From NCBI RefSeq assembly GCF_016908525.1, contig NZ_JAFBEB010000009.1, positions 1-64,000 on the forward strand: a stretch of DNA of 64,000 nucleotides, written 5' to 3'. The first letter of the stretch is position 1. Each line of letters opens with the position of its first letter. Positions 1 through 7,676 of this stretch are shown here, piece after piece. Source of the stretch: Brevibacillus fulvus. GTDB lineage: Bacteria; Bacillota; Bacilli; Brevibacillales; Brevibacillaceae. The notes beneath the pieces were generated by a model. The model made no database searches. It saw only the letters and a list, made by a program, of their open reading frames with translations, and was not told the DNA's origin. A program made the translations under genes and the position numbers.

Positions 1-96
1 CCAGATCAGTCAGCGAACGTTGCCATTCGCCGAGTCGCGGGCTCAGACAGATCGTCATCACCGCCGGTCGGGATTTTCACCCTGCCCTGAAGGTTT
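1..96 (-). promoter_or_regulatory. FMN riboswitch (RFN element), cut by window edge
   Basis: Read on the minus strand, positions 95 down to about 60 carry the RFN core: CCTTCAGGGCAGGGTGAAA, then CCCGACCGGCGGT. The arm AGCCCGCGA follows near position 42. This is the 5' half of the FMN aptamer; the rest and the controlled gene lie left of position 1. The usual targets are a riboflavin transporter gene (ribU) or the rib biosynthesis operon. A TATACT-like -10 sits at 115-120 on the minus strand, without a convincing -35. Confidence 0.9.
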
Positions 97-237
97 TCTT
101 ATTCATTTGTTTCAGTATACCACAGTTTTATCCAGACTCTACACTTTTGTCCGATGGAAAATCCCCCCTTCTGGGCATATCCGGTCTATGAGCCAAGCTT
201 TTACACATATAGTTGTAAAGCAAAGGAGGCGACCGCG

Positions 238-486
238 ATGGAAAGCAACCAGAAGGAACAGCGGAATACACCGAGTCCGAAAGCTCTGCGCATGGCCTTG
301 CAGTACATCGTAACCACCGTTCTCCCCCGCATTCTCAGGGAAGACAGCGCACAAGAACCCGGTAAATCCCCCCCATTTCTACTCAAAAGGGACAGAATGG
401 TTCATACTAACGGTAACCATTTCTGCAGGAGGAACAGTCAGCATGAAAATCAAGCTGGTGCAAAACGGGCTGTTCAAAGAAATTGA
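238..486 (+). CDS. Possible 82-residue leader ORF before corA
   Basis: An ATG at 238 follows a very strong ribosome binding site (AAAGGAGG at 223-230, spacing 7). The frame stays open for 82 codons and runs 44 nt into corA in another frame. The first part resembles a soluble peptide (MESNQKEQRN start, then a hydrophobic stretch LQYIVTTVLPRIL); the last third reads as unconstrained sequence rich in Arg, His and Asn. I recognise no family. It could be a small protein, a regulatory leader peptide for the magnesium transporter, or a decayed gene start. The strong ribosome binding site is the main argument for translation; the overlap with corA argues against a conserved C-terminus. Confidence 0.3.
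   Translation: MESNQKEQRNTPSPKALRMALQYIVTTVLPRILREDSAQEPGKSPPFLLKRDRMVHTNGNHFCRRNSQHENQAGAKRAVQRN
396..421 (+). promoter_or_regulatory. Inverted repeat just upstream of the corA ribosome binding site
   Basis: AATGGTT at 396-402 is an exact inverted repeat of AACCATT at 415-421, with a 12-nt loop. It lies 7 nt before the GGAGGA ribosome binding site of corA. In mRNA it would form a short hairpin; in DNA it could be an operator. No function can be assigned from sequence. Confidence 0.35.
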
Positions 487-1378
487 GGATATTGAAGAAA
501 CACGCCGTCCGCCTCGAAACGGATTCTACTGGATTGACGCAGGCCTGTTCGATTTGGATCTTTTGCAACAACGATATGGATTGCATGACTTGGCGATCGA
601 AGACTGCATCGACGAGGAAGAACAACGTCCCAAACTGGAAATATACGAAGACCATTATTTTATCGTGATCAACAGCATTCAATTTGCCAGTCAAGAGATT
701 ATGCTGCGGGAAGTCAATCTGTTTTTGGGCAAGGACTTTATTATTACCGTAACCAAGCATCCGATTGAGGAAATGCAAAAAATAACCCGGATTTTGCGCG
801 AAGAGGAAGTGAGCAAACCGGATTATTTTTTGTACCACCTGATTGATCTGATTGTGGAATCGTATTTTCAAGTGATCGAAAAAATTGAAGATCTTATTGA
901 AAAACTTGAGGAAGAAATCTTGCTCAATGCCCACAAATCCCACCTCAACCAGATTATCGGCTTGCGCAGCGAAGTTTTGTACGCTCGAAAGATGCTGATC
1001 CCCCAGCGCGATCTGATTGCCGCTTTAAACAAAAAGGAACTTTCCCTGATCCATGACAATCTGCAAAAGTATTTTGGCGATATTTATGAAAACGCCGTTA
1101 AAGTCGCGGACAGTTTTGAGACCTTTCGCGAGCTGATCAGCAACTTGCGCGAAGCGTACCAAGCTTCCTTATCCGGGCGGGCAAATGATATTATGCGTGT
1201 CTTTACCGCCTTGACGACCATTTTCATGCCGATCACGATCGTCACCGGGATATACGGAATGAACTTCCCTAATATTCCAGAGTTGCATATGCCGTATGGC
1301 TATTACATGGTGCTGGCGTTTATTGCATTGCTCGGTGTAACGATGTATCTCGTGTTCAAACGAAAAAACTGGTTATAG
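443..1378 (+). CDS. corA: CorA family magnesium/divalent cation transporter
   Basis: Homopentameric inner-membrane channel for Mg2+ (also Co2+ or Ni2+). The 311 residues have the family layout: a long soluble N-terminal domain with acidic, helical stretches to about residue 245, then two C-terminal transmembrane helices (about 250-270 and 283-303). The signature GMN at 272-274 is followed by FPNIPE in the periplasmic loop, and a basic KRKNW tail ends the protein. The start is set by AGGAGGA about 9 nt upstream of the ATG. The stop abuts the stop codon of the convergent HD-GYP gene with no spacer, so no terminator lies between them. Length is normal and nothing is missing. Confidence 0.95.
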   Translation: MKIKLVQNGLFKEIEDIEETRRPPRNGFYWIDAGLFDLDLLQQRYGLHDLAIEDCIDEEEQRPKLEIYEDHYFIVINSIQFASQEIMLREVNLFLGKDFIITVTKHPIEEMQKITRILREEEVSKPDYFLYHLIDLIVESYFQVIEKIEDLIEKLEEEILLNAHKSHLNQIIGLRSEVLYARKMLIPQRDLIAALNKKELSLIHDNLQKYFGDIYENAVKVADSFETFRELISNLREAYQASLSGRANDIMRVFTALTTIFMPITIVTGIYGMNFPNIPELHMPYGYYMVLAFIALLGVTMYLVFKRKNWL

Positions 1379-2482
1379 TTACATTGGTGGAATTAACGGG
1401 TCTGATTCGACAATGACCAAATTAAGCTGCTTGGCCAAATCAATATCATAAGGGTGGGACAGCGCTTTTCCCGCCGGATCGTTCAAAATGCGGACGGTCG
1501 GCCTGGTAGGCGCACTCTGTTTGTATTCCACGACAATTCCCGCTTCGCCTGTATTCAAAGTGACATTCATCCCGACCGGATAAAGGGCAACGGTTTCCCG
1601 AAACTGCAAGACGAGTTCTTCGACAAACAGCCGCTCAACACCAGCGTACAAAAATTCCATGGCCGTATGCGGCGGCATCGATTTGCGATACACGCGCTGT
1701 GTTGTCAAAGCGTCAAATACATCACAAATTCCCATGATCAATGCGTACCGATGAATTTGCTCTCGCTTCAATTGGCGCGGATAGCCGGACCCGTCACAGC
1801 GCTCATGGTGCTGATAAGCGCAATGGGCCGCCAGCAAGGAAATTTCATCTTGTTTCCGCAAGATTTCAAATCCGTATTCCGTGTGCTTTTTTACAACTTC
1901 AAACTCTTCTTTGGTCAATTTCCCCGGTTTATTGAGGATTTCTTGGGGAATCAGCATTTTGCCGACATCGTGCAAAATGCCGCCCAAGCCAATCTCACTC
2001 AATTCTTTGTCGTTGAGTCCAGCTTTCATCCCCAGAGAAACGGAATATAGCGCTACATTGAACGAATGAGTAAAAACGTAATGATCGTAGCCGCTGATGC
2101 TTCCCAATAAGTTCATCGCCGACCGGTTTTGTTTCAATTCATCAATGATCGCCGAAATAACTTGTCGAAAACGCCGGTCTAACTGCCCATTGACCATCCG
2201 CAATTTATGCGGTTGCTGATCATGCTGCATGCTGCGAAACGTCTCCTGAATCGCCTGCATCGCTTCACGTCGCGTTTCGGCTGAGACAATATCTTCTACT
2301 ATAATGTCATCGGTCCGGCTGTCATGTATATAGACGCTCGTCACATTTAATGCCACAAGTCGGTCGAGCATCTTTTGAGTCAGCTCCACTCCTTCTCCGA
2401 TCAGCGTGGTTCCATTGTCGGTGTAAAGGGGTTTGGCCAGTCTATCTCCAGGCTTGCACTGATGCACGGAAAGAAGTCGCAT
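1379..2482 (-). CDS. HD-GYP domain protein, likely c-di-GMP phosphodiesterase
   Basis: A probable cytoplasmic phosphodiesterase of cyclic di-GMP. The protein has 367 residues: an N-terminal domain of about 120 residues (MRLLSVHQCKPGDRLAKPL start, common in Bacillales HD-GYP proteins), then an HD-GYP domain from about 125 to 290 with HDVGK at 171-175, HH before ERCDGSGYP, and GYP at 233-235. A C-terminal domain of about 70 residues looks like the PilZ-like tails seen in this group. An upstream ATG at 2527 lacks a ribosome binding site, whereas the ATG at 2482 follows GAAAGGTG. It converges with corA and is transcribed alone. All metal-binding motifs are intact, so activity is likely; substrate choice is inferred from the GYP motif. 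Confidence 0.88.
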   Translation of the reverse strand: MRLLSVHQCKPGDRLAKPLYTDNGTTLIGEGVELTQKMLDRLVALNVTSVYIHDSRTDDIIVEDIVSAETRREAMQAIQETFRSMQHDQQPHKLRMVNGQLDRRFRQVISAIIDELKQNRSAMNLLGSISGYDHYVFTHSFNVALYSVSLGMKAGLNDKELSEIGLGGILHDVGKMLIPQEILNKPGKLTKEEFEVVKKHTEYGFEILRKQDEISLLAAHCAYQHHERCDGSGYPRQLKREQIHRYALIMGICDVFDALTTQRVYRKSMPPHTAMEFLYAGVERLFVEELVLQFRETVALYPVGMNVTLNTGEAGIVVEYKQSAPTRPTVRILNDPAGKALSHPYDIDLAKQLNLVIVESDPLIPPM

Positions 2483-2560
2483 TCTTGTTAACACCTTTCT
2501 TTGGTCTCTACTAGTATCTATCGGCAAAACAGCGGTCTTCGTTCAGGCGTGTTAACAGAA

Positions 2561-2590
2561 GAAAAAAGCTTTCCCCCAGGGAAAGCTTCA
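2561..2590 (-). terminator. Terminator of the yunC operon
   Basis: A perfect 10-bp stem (2566-2575 with 2579-2588, 3-nt loop) is followed on the minus strand by TTTTTT. It overlaps the stop codon of yunC. Confidence 0.9.
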
Positions 2591-2890
2591 AAACATCTTG
2601 CGTATTGCTTCACGTCCCAGCATACCGGGGTGGATGCCAATTTGCTCGGCAGTCGTCGTGACCGATTCCAGCGGTGCTTCAAGCAATTCCTCAATTGTTT
2701 TGACCCCTACAGCCCGCCCCGCAATGATTTCTCTGCTGGCAAGACGTTCATTCAATAATCCTACGTCGAGTGCTCCGCACATAATATACCCTTTATCCGT
2801 GCTGATCGAAAGCAAGGTGGTTTTGGGCAAACGAACCGTTACGGCGATTGCCGTTCCTTCCGCAAACTGAATGGGGTGAACCTCAATCAT
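2588..2890 (-). CDS. yunC: YunC family DUF1805 protein
   Basis: Conserved small protein of unknown biochemical role, very close in sequence and length (100 residues) to B. subtilis YunC. Diagnostic stretches are AVTVRLPKT, the block GYIMCGALDVGLLNERL near the centre, AGRAVGVKTIEELL, and APLESVT. The ATG follows GAGGGGGAGAAAA. It is the last gene of a leftward group with the same order as the yun cluster of B. subtilis and ends in a strong terminator overlapping its stop. Its own promoter appears to lie at about 2972-2992. Family assignment is firm; function is not known. Confidence 0.92.
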   Translation of the reverse strand: MIEVHPIQFAEGTAIAVTVRLPKTTLLSISTDKGYIMCGALDVGLLNERLASREIIAGRAVGVKTIEELLEAPLESVTTTAEQIGIHPGMLGREAIRKMF

Positions 2891-2908
2891 TTTTCTCTCC
2901 CCCTCTGT

Positions 2909-2992
2909 GACAATTCGTTAAACAGCAGCAGTGAATTGTCTGTTTCCATTCATTTATACTTAGCCTACCATATTCTATGTGAATTGTGTCAA
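2909..2992 (-). promoter_or_regulatory. Candidate yunC promoter with inverted repeat in the leader
   Basis: On the minus strand TTGACA (2987-2992) is followed after 19 nt by TAGGCT, a longer than ideal spacing. Downstream, in the untranslated leader, GACAATTC (2909-2916) is exactly inverted as GAATTGTC (2933-2940), separated by 16 nt. The repeat could be an operator or an mRNA hairpin close to the ribosome binding site. Confidence 0.4.
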
Positions 2993-3009
2993 AAAGGTGT
3001 ATTCCCATC

Positions 3010-3249
3010 CTAATGGACAAACGAAGTAGAGGGACGTTCATCATCCATCGCCACTTTTCGTCTCAACACTTCAATCATGTAGATGGCCAGCATGTGAAAC
3101 AGCTCCTCTTCATCCATCGCCTTGACGATCGAATGAAGTTCCTCTTTTGACTGTTCTTCCAATACGCCCACAACAATCGCCGTGATATCCTCCTCATCAC
3201 CATTGAAGTGTCCCCGATACAATTCGTACAGTTCGTCGATAAATCTCAT
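3010..3249 (-). CDS. Small acidic protein, DUF6154-like
   Basis: A 79-residue acidic protein (start MRFIDELYELYRG, then a helical stretch with many Glu and Asp) of unknown function. The longer frame starting at 3279 is rejected because an AAGGAGG sits 5 nt before the ATG at 3249. It resembles the short helical proteins found beside yunC/yunD in other Bacillales (DUF6154-like, from memory and not verified). No cysteines, signal peptide or membrane segment are present. It lies between yunD (58-nt gap) and yunC and is probably cotranscribed with both, which suggests a shared but unknown role. Confidence 0.72.
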   Translation of the reverse strand: MRFIDELYELYRGHFNGDEEDITAIVVGVLEEQSKEELHSIVKAMDEEELFHMLAIYMIEVLRRKVAMDDERPSTSFVH

Positions 3250-3307
3250 CTTTTCCCTCCTTGTTTCCCGACGGCCCAAACTGGAACGAGAAAATCACCT
3301 TGCTTGC

Positions 3308-4738
3308 CTACGCTAACTTGTGCCAACGCGTTGCAAAACAGCTTTCCAACAAATGTTCGTCGCTGACGGTCTCCAAGATGATTTCACGCAACATCTCCGG
3401 AAGAAAAAACGTCAAGTCGCGGCCTTCCTGCAATTGGGGAAACAATCGATTAAAAATGAACATATCAACAGTCGCAACCCGATACAATTGATTTCGCTCG
3501 ATCGGATTCCCCGCCAGTCTGATTTGGGTAATGACCGGATGCTCGTCATCCCGGTAATCGATCTCCAAACCATCTACCGCCATCCAGCCCATGACTTTGC
3601 CGCGAAAGCCGAATCCATGCAGTTGTCTCTCGATCAGCCTCGGTTGCAGACAAGCCTGAAGCAACTGCCACAGCTCTTCGCCCGTTAAGAGCAACGTGCA
3701 TGGATTAATCGGATGAGGCAGCGATTGAAGCAAATCCAGCTTGGTTACCGAGCCTGCCGGCAACGATTTTAACAGCAACCCGCTATTGGCCAGACCGATC
3801 TCTGCGCCGGTCCATTGGCGCAAGCTGGCGGCCAAAAAGGTGGCCAACGGCGACTCCCTGTCCCACGCAACCGGCAGATCTCTGCGCAAGATCGCGGCTT
3901 CCTGACACAACACCTGCCGCGATTTTTGCTCTTCTTGTTCCAAAAAGGAAAGCAGCGCCTGATCGGCAGGATAATCAGCTGCAGCCAACAGTTCCGATTG
4001 TGCAGCCGTGACCGATTTTCCGGACAAATCAATCGTCAGCTCCACGTGCCCGATATAATCGCCATACTTGCCTGCTTGGGTAATCAGTGTATGCCCAATT
4101 CGTTCACCTTGCTTCAACAAATGATGGCTATGCGCTCCCAAAATTACATCAATCTGGGGAAACTGTTTGGCTAATTCCACATCTTGATTGTAGCCGAGAT
4201 GAGACAACAGAATGATGGCATCCACCTGCTCCCGCAAAGAGTCGATCTGTTGCCGAAGCAACTCATGCGGCTCCTGGGAGTTCCAGCCGATCGTTTCATA
4301 GACAGACGCATACGAAACGGTAACGCCGAGAATGGCAACCTGCAATTGATTCCAGCGATGGATAGCAAACGGCACCGCCCAACGGGGGAGAGTTCCGTCT
4401 AATTCGAGCAGATTGCTTACAATGACCGTAAAAGCAGCATGCTGATAAAGAGCATCCAATTTGTCTTTCGGCAGCGTAACGCCTTCATTATTCCCAATCG
4501 TCACATATTGATAGCCGCTTTCGTTCAAAACCTGGACATTGGCATGTCCCCAACTTGCTTCCGTCTTGATATTGTAACGATCCAAATGGTCGCCAATGTC
4601 GACGGTAAGCACATAATCTCCCCGCTCCTCCCATGCTGCCCGCTGTTGTTTCAGGCAGGAGGCGATGCGCGGCATATTGGAAAATTGGCTGTGCAAGTCG
4701 TTGGTGTGCAAAATATGTAAGGTACAAGTACTCGCCAT
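3308..4738 (-). CDS. yunD: Metallophosphoesterase/5'-nucleotidase family protein YunD
   Basis: Binuclear-metal phosphoesterase of the 5'-nucleotidase/UshA family, 476 residues. Metal-binding motifs run in order: HTNDLHSQ at 11-18, DIGDHLDR near 47-54, GNNE near 82-85, LLSHLGY near 168-174, and GAHSHH near 201-206. The C-terminal half matches the 5'-nucleotidase substrate-binding domain. No signal peptide is visible, so unlike periplasmic UshA it should be cytoplasmic. The ATG follows GAGAGG at 7 nt. The gene lies 25 nt downstream of yunE, as in the B. subtilis yun cluster. The substrate is unknown; nucleotides or nucleotide sugars are plausible from the family. Confidence 0.9.
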   Translation of the reverse strand: MASTCTLHILHTNDLHSQFSNMPRIASCLKQQRAAWEERGDYVLTVDIGDHLDRYNIKTEASWGHANVQVLNESGYQYVTIGNNEGVTLPKDKLDALYQHAAFTVIVSNLLELDGTLPRWAVPFAIHRWNQLQVAILGVTVSYASVYETIGWNSQEPHELLRQQIDSLREQVDAIILLSHLGYNQDVELAKQFPQIDVILGAHSHHLLKQGERIGHTLITQAGKYGDYIGHVELTIDLSGKSVTAAQSELLAAADYPADQALLSFLEQEEQKSRQVLCQEAAILRRDLPVAWDRESPLATFLAASLRQWTGAEIGLANSGLLLKSLPAGSVTKLDLLQSLPHPINPCTLLLTGEELWQLLQACLQPRLIERQLHGFGFRGKVMGWMAVDGLEIDYRDDEHPVITQIRLAGNPIERNQLYRVATVDMFIFNRLFPQLQEGRDLTFFLPEMLREIILETVSDEHLLESCFATRWHKLA

Positions 4739-4763
4739 ACGTTTTCCTCTCCCCCGAATCTAT

Positions 4764-5588
4764 CTATTGGAATATCGCCTCACCGATCATTTCCAGCGCA
4801 ATTCCTAACATCATCAGCCGAAGCAAAATAACGATCGTTTTTCCCTTCAGACGAGCGGAGATCACGACGCCCAGTTTTCCGCCGACCCACGCACCCGGCG
4901 CCAACAACACGGCATAAAGCCAGTTGATGTAGCCATGAACGCCATTGGTAACAGAACCGACGACGGCCGATAAAAAAATGACCGCCATGGAGGTCGCCGT
5001 GGCGATATGGGGCGGAAAGCGGAATAAAACCAGCATTGTCGGCACCATCAGGATTCCCCCGCCTACGCCGAACAAGGAAGAGACCACCCCGACAAAAAAG
5101 GCGATCAGGACGACCAGCAGCGGGCTGTAACCATATTCGTGCTTCATCCCGTTTTGTTCGATGAACTGGCGTTTGACCTTCCAATCGATCGCTCTTGGCG
5201 ACAGTTTGTCTTTGACCATCAGGACGCCGAACATGACCAACTGGAATAATCCGAATAACAAGGAAAAAGACTGGGCATGGAGCATGCCGTTCAAATAAAC
5301 GCCCGCCACAGAACCCGGTGCGCTTCCGATAAAAAAGAGCAAGGCACTTTGCACATCTACCTTCTTCTGTTTCAAGTAACCGGCCGTCGATGACAGGGCG
5401 GTCACGGCAATGACCAACAGCGAGGTAGCCGCCGCGATTTGCGGGGTCATCGAGCCTGGTTGATATTGATTGGCGAAGGAAAGCAAGGCCGGAACAAAAA
5501 ACAGGCCGCCTCCCAATCCGACCAAGCTGCCGATGATTCCGGCAAGCAAACCGATGGCAAGAAACAAGATGAGCATGATCATAAACAT
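4764..5588 (-). CDS. yunE: TauE/SafE (TSUP) family permease YunE
   Basis: Membrane protein of 274 residues of the sulfite/organosulfonate exporter family. It has about eight predicted helices in two repeats. The N-terminal repeat begins with LLAGIIGSLVGLGGGLFFVP and the second repeats this as GVVSSLFGVGGGILMVPTM, the duplicated glycine-rich signature of the family. The start ATG follows AGAGGA. It lies 26 nt downstream of yunF and 25 nt upstream of yunD, so all three are one transcript. The transported anion is unknown; members move sulfite, sulfoacetate or other small organic anions. Confidence 0.9.
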   Translation of the reverse strand: MFMIMLILFLAIGLLAGIIGSLVGLGGGLFFVPALLSFANQYQPGSMTPQIAAATSLLVIAVTALSSTAGYLKQKKVDVQSALLFFIGSAPGSVAGVYLNGMLHAQSFSLLFGLFQLVMFGVLMVKDKLSPRAIDWKVKRQFIEQNGMKHEYGYSPLLVVLIAFFVGVVSSLFGVGGGILMVPTMLVLFRFPPHIATATSMAVIFLSAVVGSVTNGVHGYINWLYAVLLAPGAWVGGKLGVVISARLKGKTIVILLRLMMLGIALEMIGEAIFQ

Positions 5589-5614
5589 AAGTGAGGTCCT
5601 CTTTCCCTAAAACG

Positions 5615-6472
5615 CTAAAACAATTCCATCTGACGCGGATACAGGCCTGTTGGCTCGATGTTTAGCAGTTGCATCAACCGCTTCGCATTGTTGACCGCAT
5701 CTCCCCCAGAGTTATTATTAAACAGAATGCAAACTTCATCCGCAGTTTCCTGCAGTTGCTTGATTTTGGGCAGCCAGCTCTGCAGTTCGGCTTCACTGTA
5801 ATTGTACAAATAACGGACATCCCGCCAATTCGTCCCTTTGCCGGGATCGCGCCATCCCGCCGTATTTCTGCCGTGAAAGCGCACCAAGGCCAGTCTTGGC
5901 TCCGTAACCGCGACAACAATCGGAACAGAGCCGTTCGGTACTTGCGGTTCATCACAGACCACATGAGTGACCGCCAACTGTCTTAAAAATTGCAAGGTTT
6001 TGTCACAATAGTTCTCGCTAAACCAGCTTTGATGGCGAAACTCTACCGCTAGCGGCAGATCCGGGTAAAGCTGGCGGCAGGCGGCAAGATATTGGACATG
6101 ATCCTTGGTACAGTCAAACCAGGGCGGAAACTGAAAAAGCACGGCATGCAGCTTTCCCGCCTGGCGCAACGGCTCGATGCTCTCCGCAAAGCGAAGAAAC
6201 ATCTCCTCTCGTTCCAGCTCCGCGCCGCCGCGCCGATGCCCAGTCATCGCCTGATAAGCTTTTACGACAAAACGAAACGCGTCCGGTGTGTCACGCACCC
6301 ACGTTTCATAGTTTTTTTGTGGTAAGATAGCATAAAACGAACTGTCAATTTCCACGCGAGCGAAATGGCTGGCGTATACGGACAATTTATCTCGATCGCG
6401 TACACCCTGCGGGTACAACTCATCGTGGTCTCCCCAACCGCATACGCCGACCTGCAGGTTTCCTTTGTTCAT
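5615..6472 (-). CDS. yunF: DUF72 family protein YunF
   Basis: A TIM-barrel-like DUF72 protein of 285 residues, of unknown activity. Family marks are VGVCGWGDHDELYP at the start, RVEIDSSFYAILPQKNYETW, an FRFVVKAYQAMTGHRR segment, LFQFPPWF, VEFRHQSWF and VRFHGRNTAGW near 215-225. The conserved Glu, Arg and His residues cluster at the barrel mouth in this family, suggesting an enzyme. The ATG follows GGAGG at 7 nt. It is the first gene of the leftward yunFED operon and starts 36 nt from the divergent JAMM-domain gene, so the two promoters must be interleaved with the coding starts. Confidence 0.9.
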   Translation of the reverse strand: MNKGNLQVGVCGWGDHDELYPQGVRDRDKLSVYASHFARVEIDSSFYAILPQKNYETWVRDTPDAFRFVVKAYQAMTGHRRGGAELEREEMFLRFAESIEPLRQAGKLHAVLFQFPPWFDCTKDHVQYLAACRQLYPDLPLAVEFRHQSWFSENYCDKTLQFLRQLAVTHVVCDEPQVPNGSVPIVVAVTEPRLALVRFHGRNTAGWRDPGKGTNWRDVRYLYNYSEAELQSWLPKIKQLQETADEVCILFNNNSGGDAVNNAKRLMQLLNIEPTGLYPRQMELF

Positions 6473-6508
6473 CCTAAATCCTCCAAAAATGTGAAAGGGG
6501 GCACCAGC

Positions 6509-6949
6509 TTGTTAACCGATCTGCTCGGCGATCCCTTTGCGAATAAGGATACCAAAATCTGTATAGATCGAAAAGTGTTAAAACACCTGCTTGCCGAGGC
6601 CGAAAGCGCGCTGCCGTTCGAATATTCGGCGTTGTTGGCCGGCCGGGCAAACGCGATCAGCCAATTTGTGGCAGCACCCGCCGCGTCCAGACAGCCTGCC
6701 GCTTTCGTCTGGGAAGGACCGGATTTTTTCGCCTCCCTGCGGAAAATAAAAGCAGACGGATTGCTTTGGCAAGGTGTGCTGCATACCCATCCCGCCACGC
6801 TCCCGCTTCCGTCCACCGCAGATCGACAAGGCTGGCATTATCCGATGCTCAGCTACTGGATTCTTTCCTTCCCGGGCGGAAAAGCCGATCTTCGACTGTA
6901 TCGTTACAGCGGCAACCGGTTTGTCCAGCACGACTATGAAATCAGGTAG
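6509..6949 (+). CDS. JAB/JAMM (Mov34/MPN/PAD-1) domain metalloprotease-like protein
   Basis: A 146-residue protein that is almost entirely a JAMM domain. The zinc-site pattern is complete: Glu38 in PFEYSALLAG, then H92-x-H94 and S102-x2-D105 in HTHPATLPLPSTAD. Bacterial stand-alone JAMM proteins cleave C-terminal peptides or isopeptides, for example from sulfur-carrier or ubiquitin-like proteins; the substrate here is unknown. The start is a TTG at 6509 behind GAAAGGGGG; an in-frame GTG at 6491 and an ATG at 6365 lack ribosome binding sites. It diverges from yunF and overlaps the convergent nucleotidyltransferase gene by 8 nt. No ubiquitin-like or moaD-like gene is next to it, although sulfur-related genes (suf) lie 1.5 kb away. 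Confidence 0.85.
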   Translation: MLTDLLGDPFANKDTKICIDRKVLKHLLAEAESALPFEYSALLAGRANAISQFVAAPAASRQPAAFVWEGPDFFASLRKIKADGLLWQGVLHTHPATLPLPSTADRQGWHYPMLSYWILSFPGGKADLRLYRYSGNRFVQHDYEIR

Positions 6950-7676
6950 CAGTGGGTTCGTCTCCGCGCTCAAGATAGAAACGCATCTGCATCTGCATCA
7001 GCAATCGCTCAATCGTCGCGCTGTCAGGCTGATCGGGCAAGCGTGTGTTGGCATGGGCTGCCTGCAGCTGGTCATACAAGCTTTGCGCATAAGCAAGCAG
7101 ATCCGTCAGCTTCCATTGACCTTGCCGAATCGAAAGCAACTCCGCTGCGTTTTCGCGTTTCACCCGCAGAGCGCCTTCCTGCAAAAGTTCGATACCGCAT
7201 TGCAGCAGCCGAATCAAATGACTGGCATCTTTGCCGTGGTAAGAAGCGGAAGGGTTGTCTGCCTGCGCGGACAGTTTTTGCAGATGTTTGTAAGCGTACC
7301 CGCCAAATGAATAAAAAACCCGTTTGGAGAGAAACAGATGGCGATGAGCCCGCAACCGTTCGCCCTCTTCCGTGCAAATTAACCAATGTTCCGTCTCGGC
7401 GAACAGCATTTCCAACAAAGTTGGATTCCCTTTCATTGCCAAGCGCACAAATTTGGGCAAACTGTAAATAACCGTATCCGGTTCCGCCAAAGTCGTCTGC
7501 TCATACGTTTGCAGCCCAAAAACAGCTTCCGGCGGCGGATAGGCGATGCCACGCAGATCGATGTCGCTTGTCTCTGTGGCCATTCCATAACCGTGACTGC
7601 CGGCCAACACCAGACTGATCAAATGCCGGCGAAGAAACGGAGCGGTCTGGTACAAAGGTTCCAACAAAAGATTCAC
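6942..7676 (-). CDS. Predicted nucleotidyltransferase (YcgL-like, COG3541)
   Basis: A DNA polymerase beta-like nucleotidyltransferase of 244 residues. The N-terminal catalytic motif reads GSHGYGMATETSDIDLRG at about 27-44, giving the GS plus paired-Asp metal site of the superfamily. The rest is helical and matches large single-gene members such as YcgL, whose role is unknown. Its ATG overlaps the stop of the NUDIX gene (ATGA arrangement), so the two are translationally coupled. It ends 8 nt inside the convergent JAMM gene. No HEPN or MNT partner is adjacent, so a toxin-antitoxin assignment is not supported. Confidence 0.82.
   Translation of the reverse strand: MNLLLEPLYQTAPFLRRHLISLVLAGSHGYGMATETSDIDLRGIAYPPPEAVFGLQTYEQTTLAEPDTVIYSLPKFVRLAMKGNPTLLEMLFAETEHWLICTEEGERLRAHRHLFLSKRVFYSFGGYAYKHLQKLSAQADNPSASYHGKDASHLIRLLQCGIELLQEGALRVKRENAAELLSIRQGQWKLTDLLAYAQSLYDQLQAAHANTRLPDQPDSATIERLLMQMQMRFYLERGDEPTAT

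Noticed and set aside
6942-7676. Toxin-antitoxin (MNT-HEPN) nucleotidyltransferase
   Set aside because: The protein is a large single-chain YcgL-like member and no HEPN gene is adjacent; the partner is a NUDIX hydrolase.
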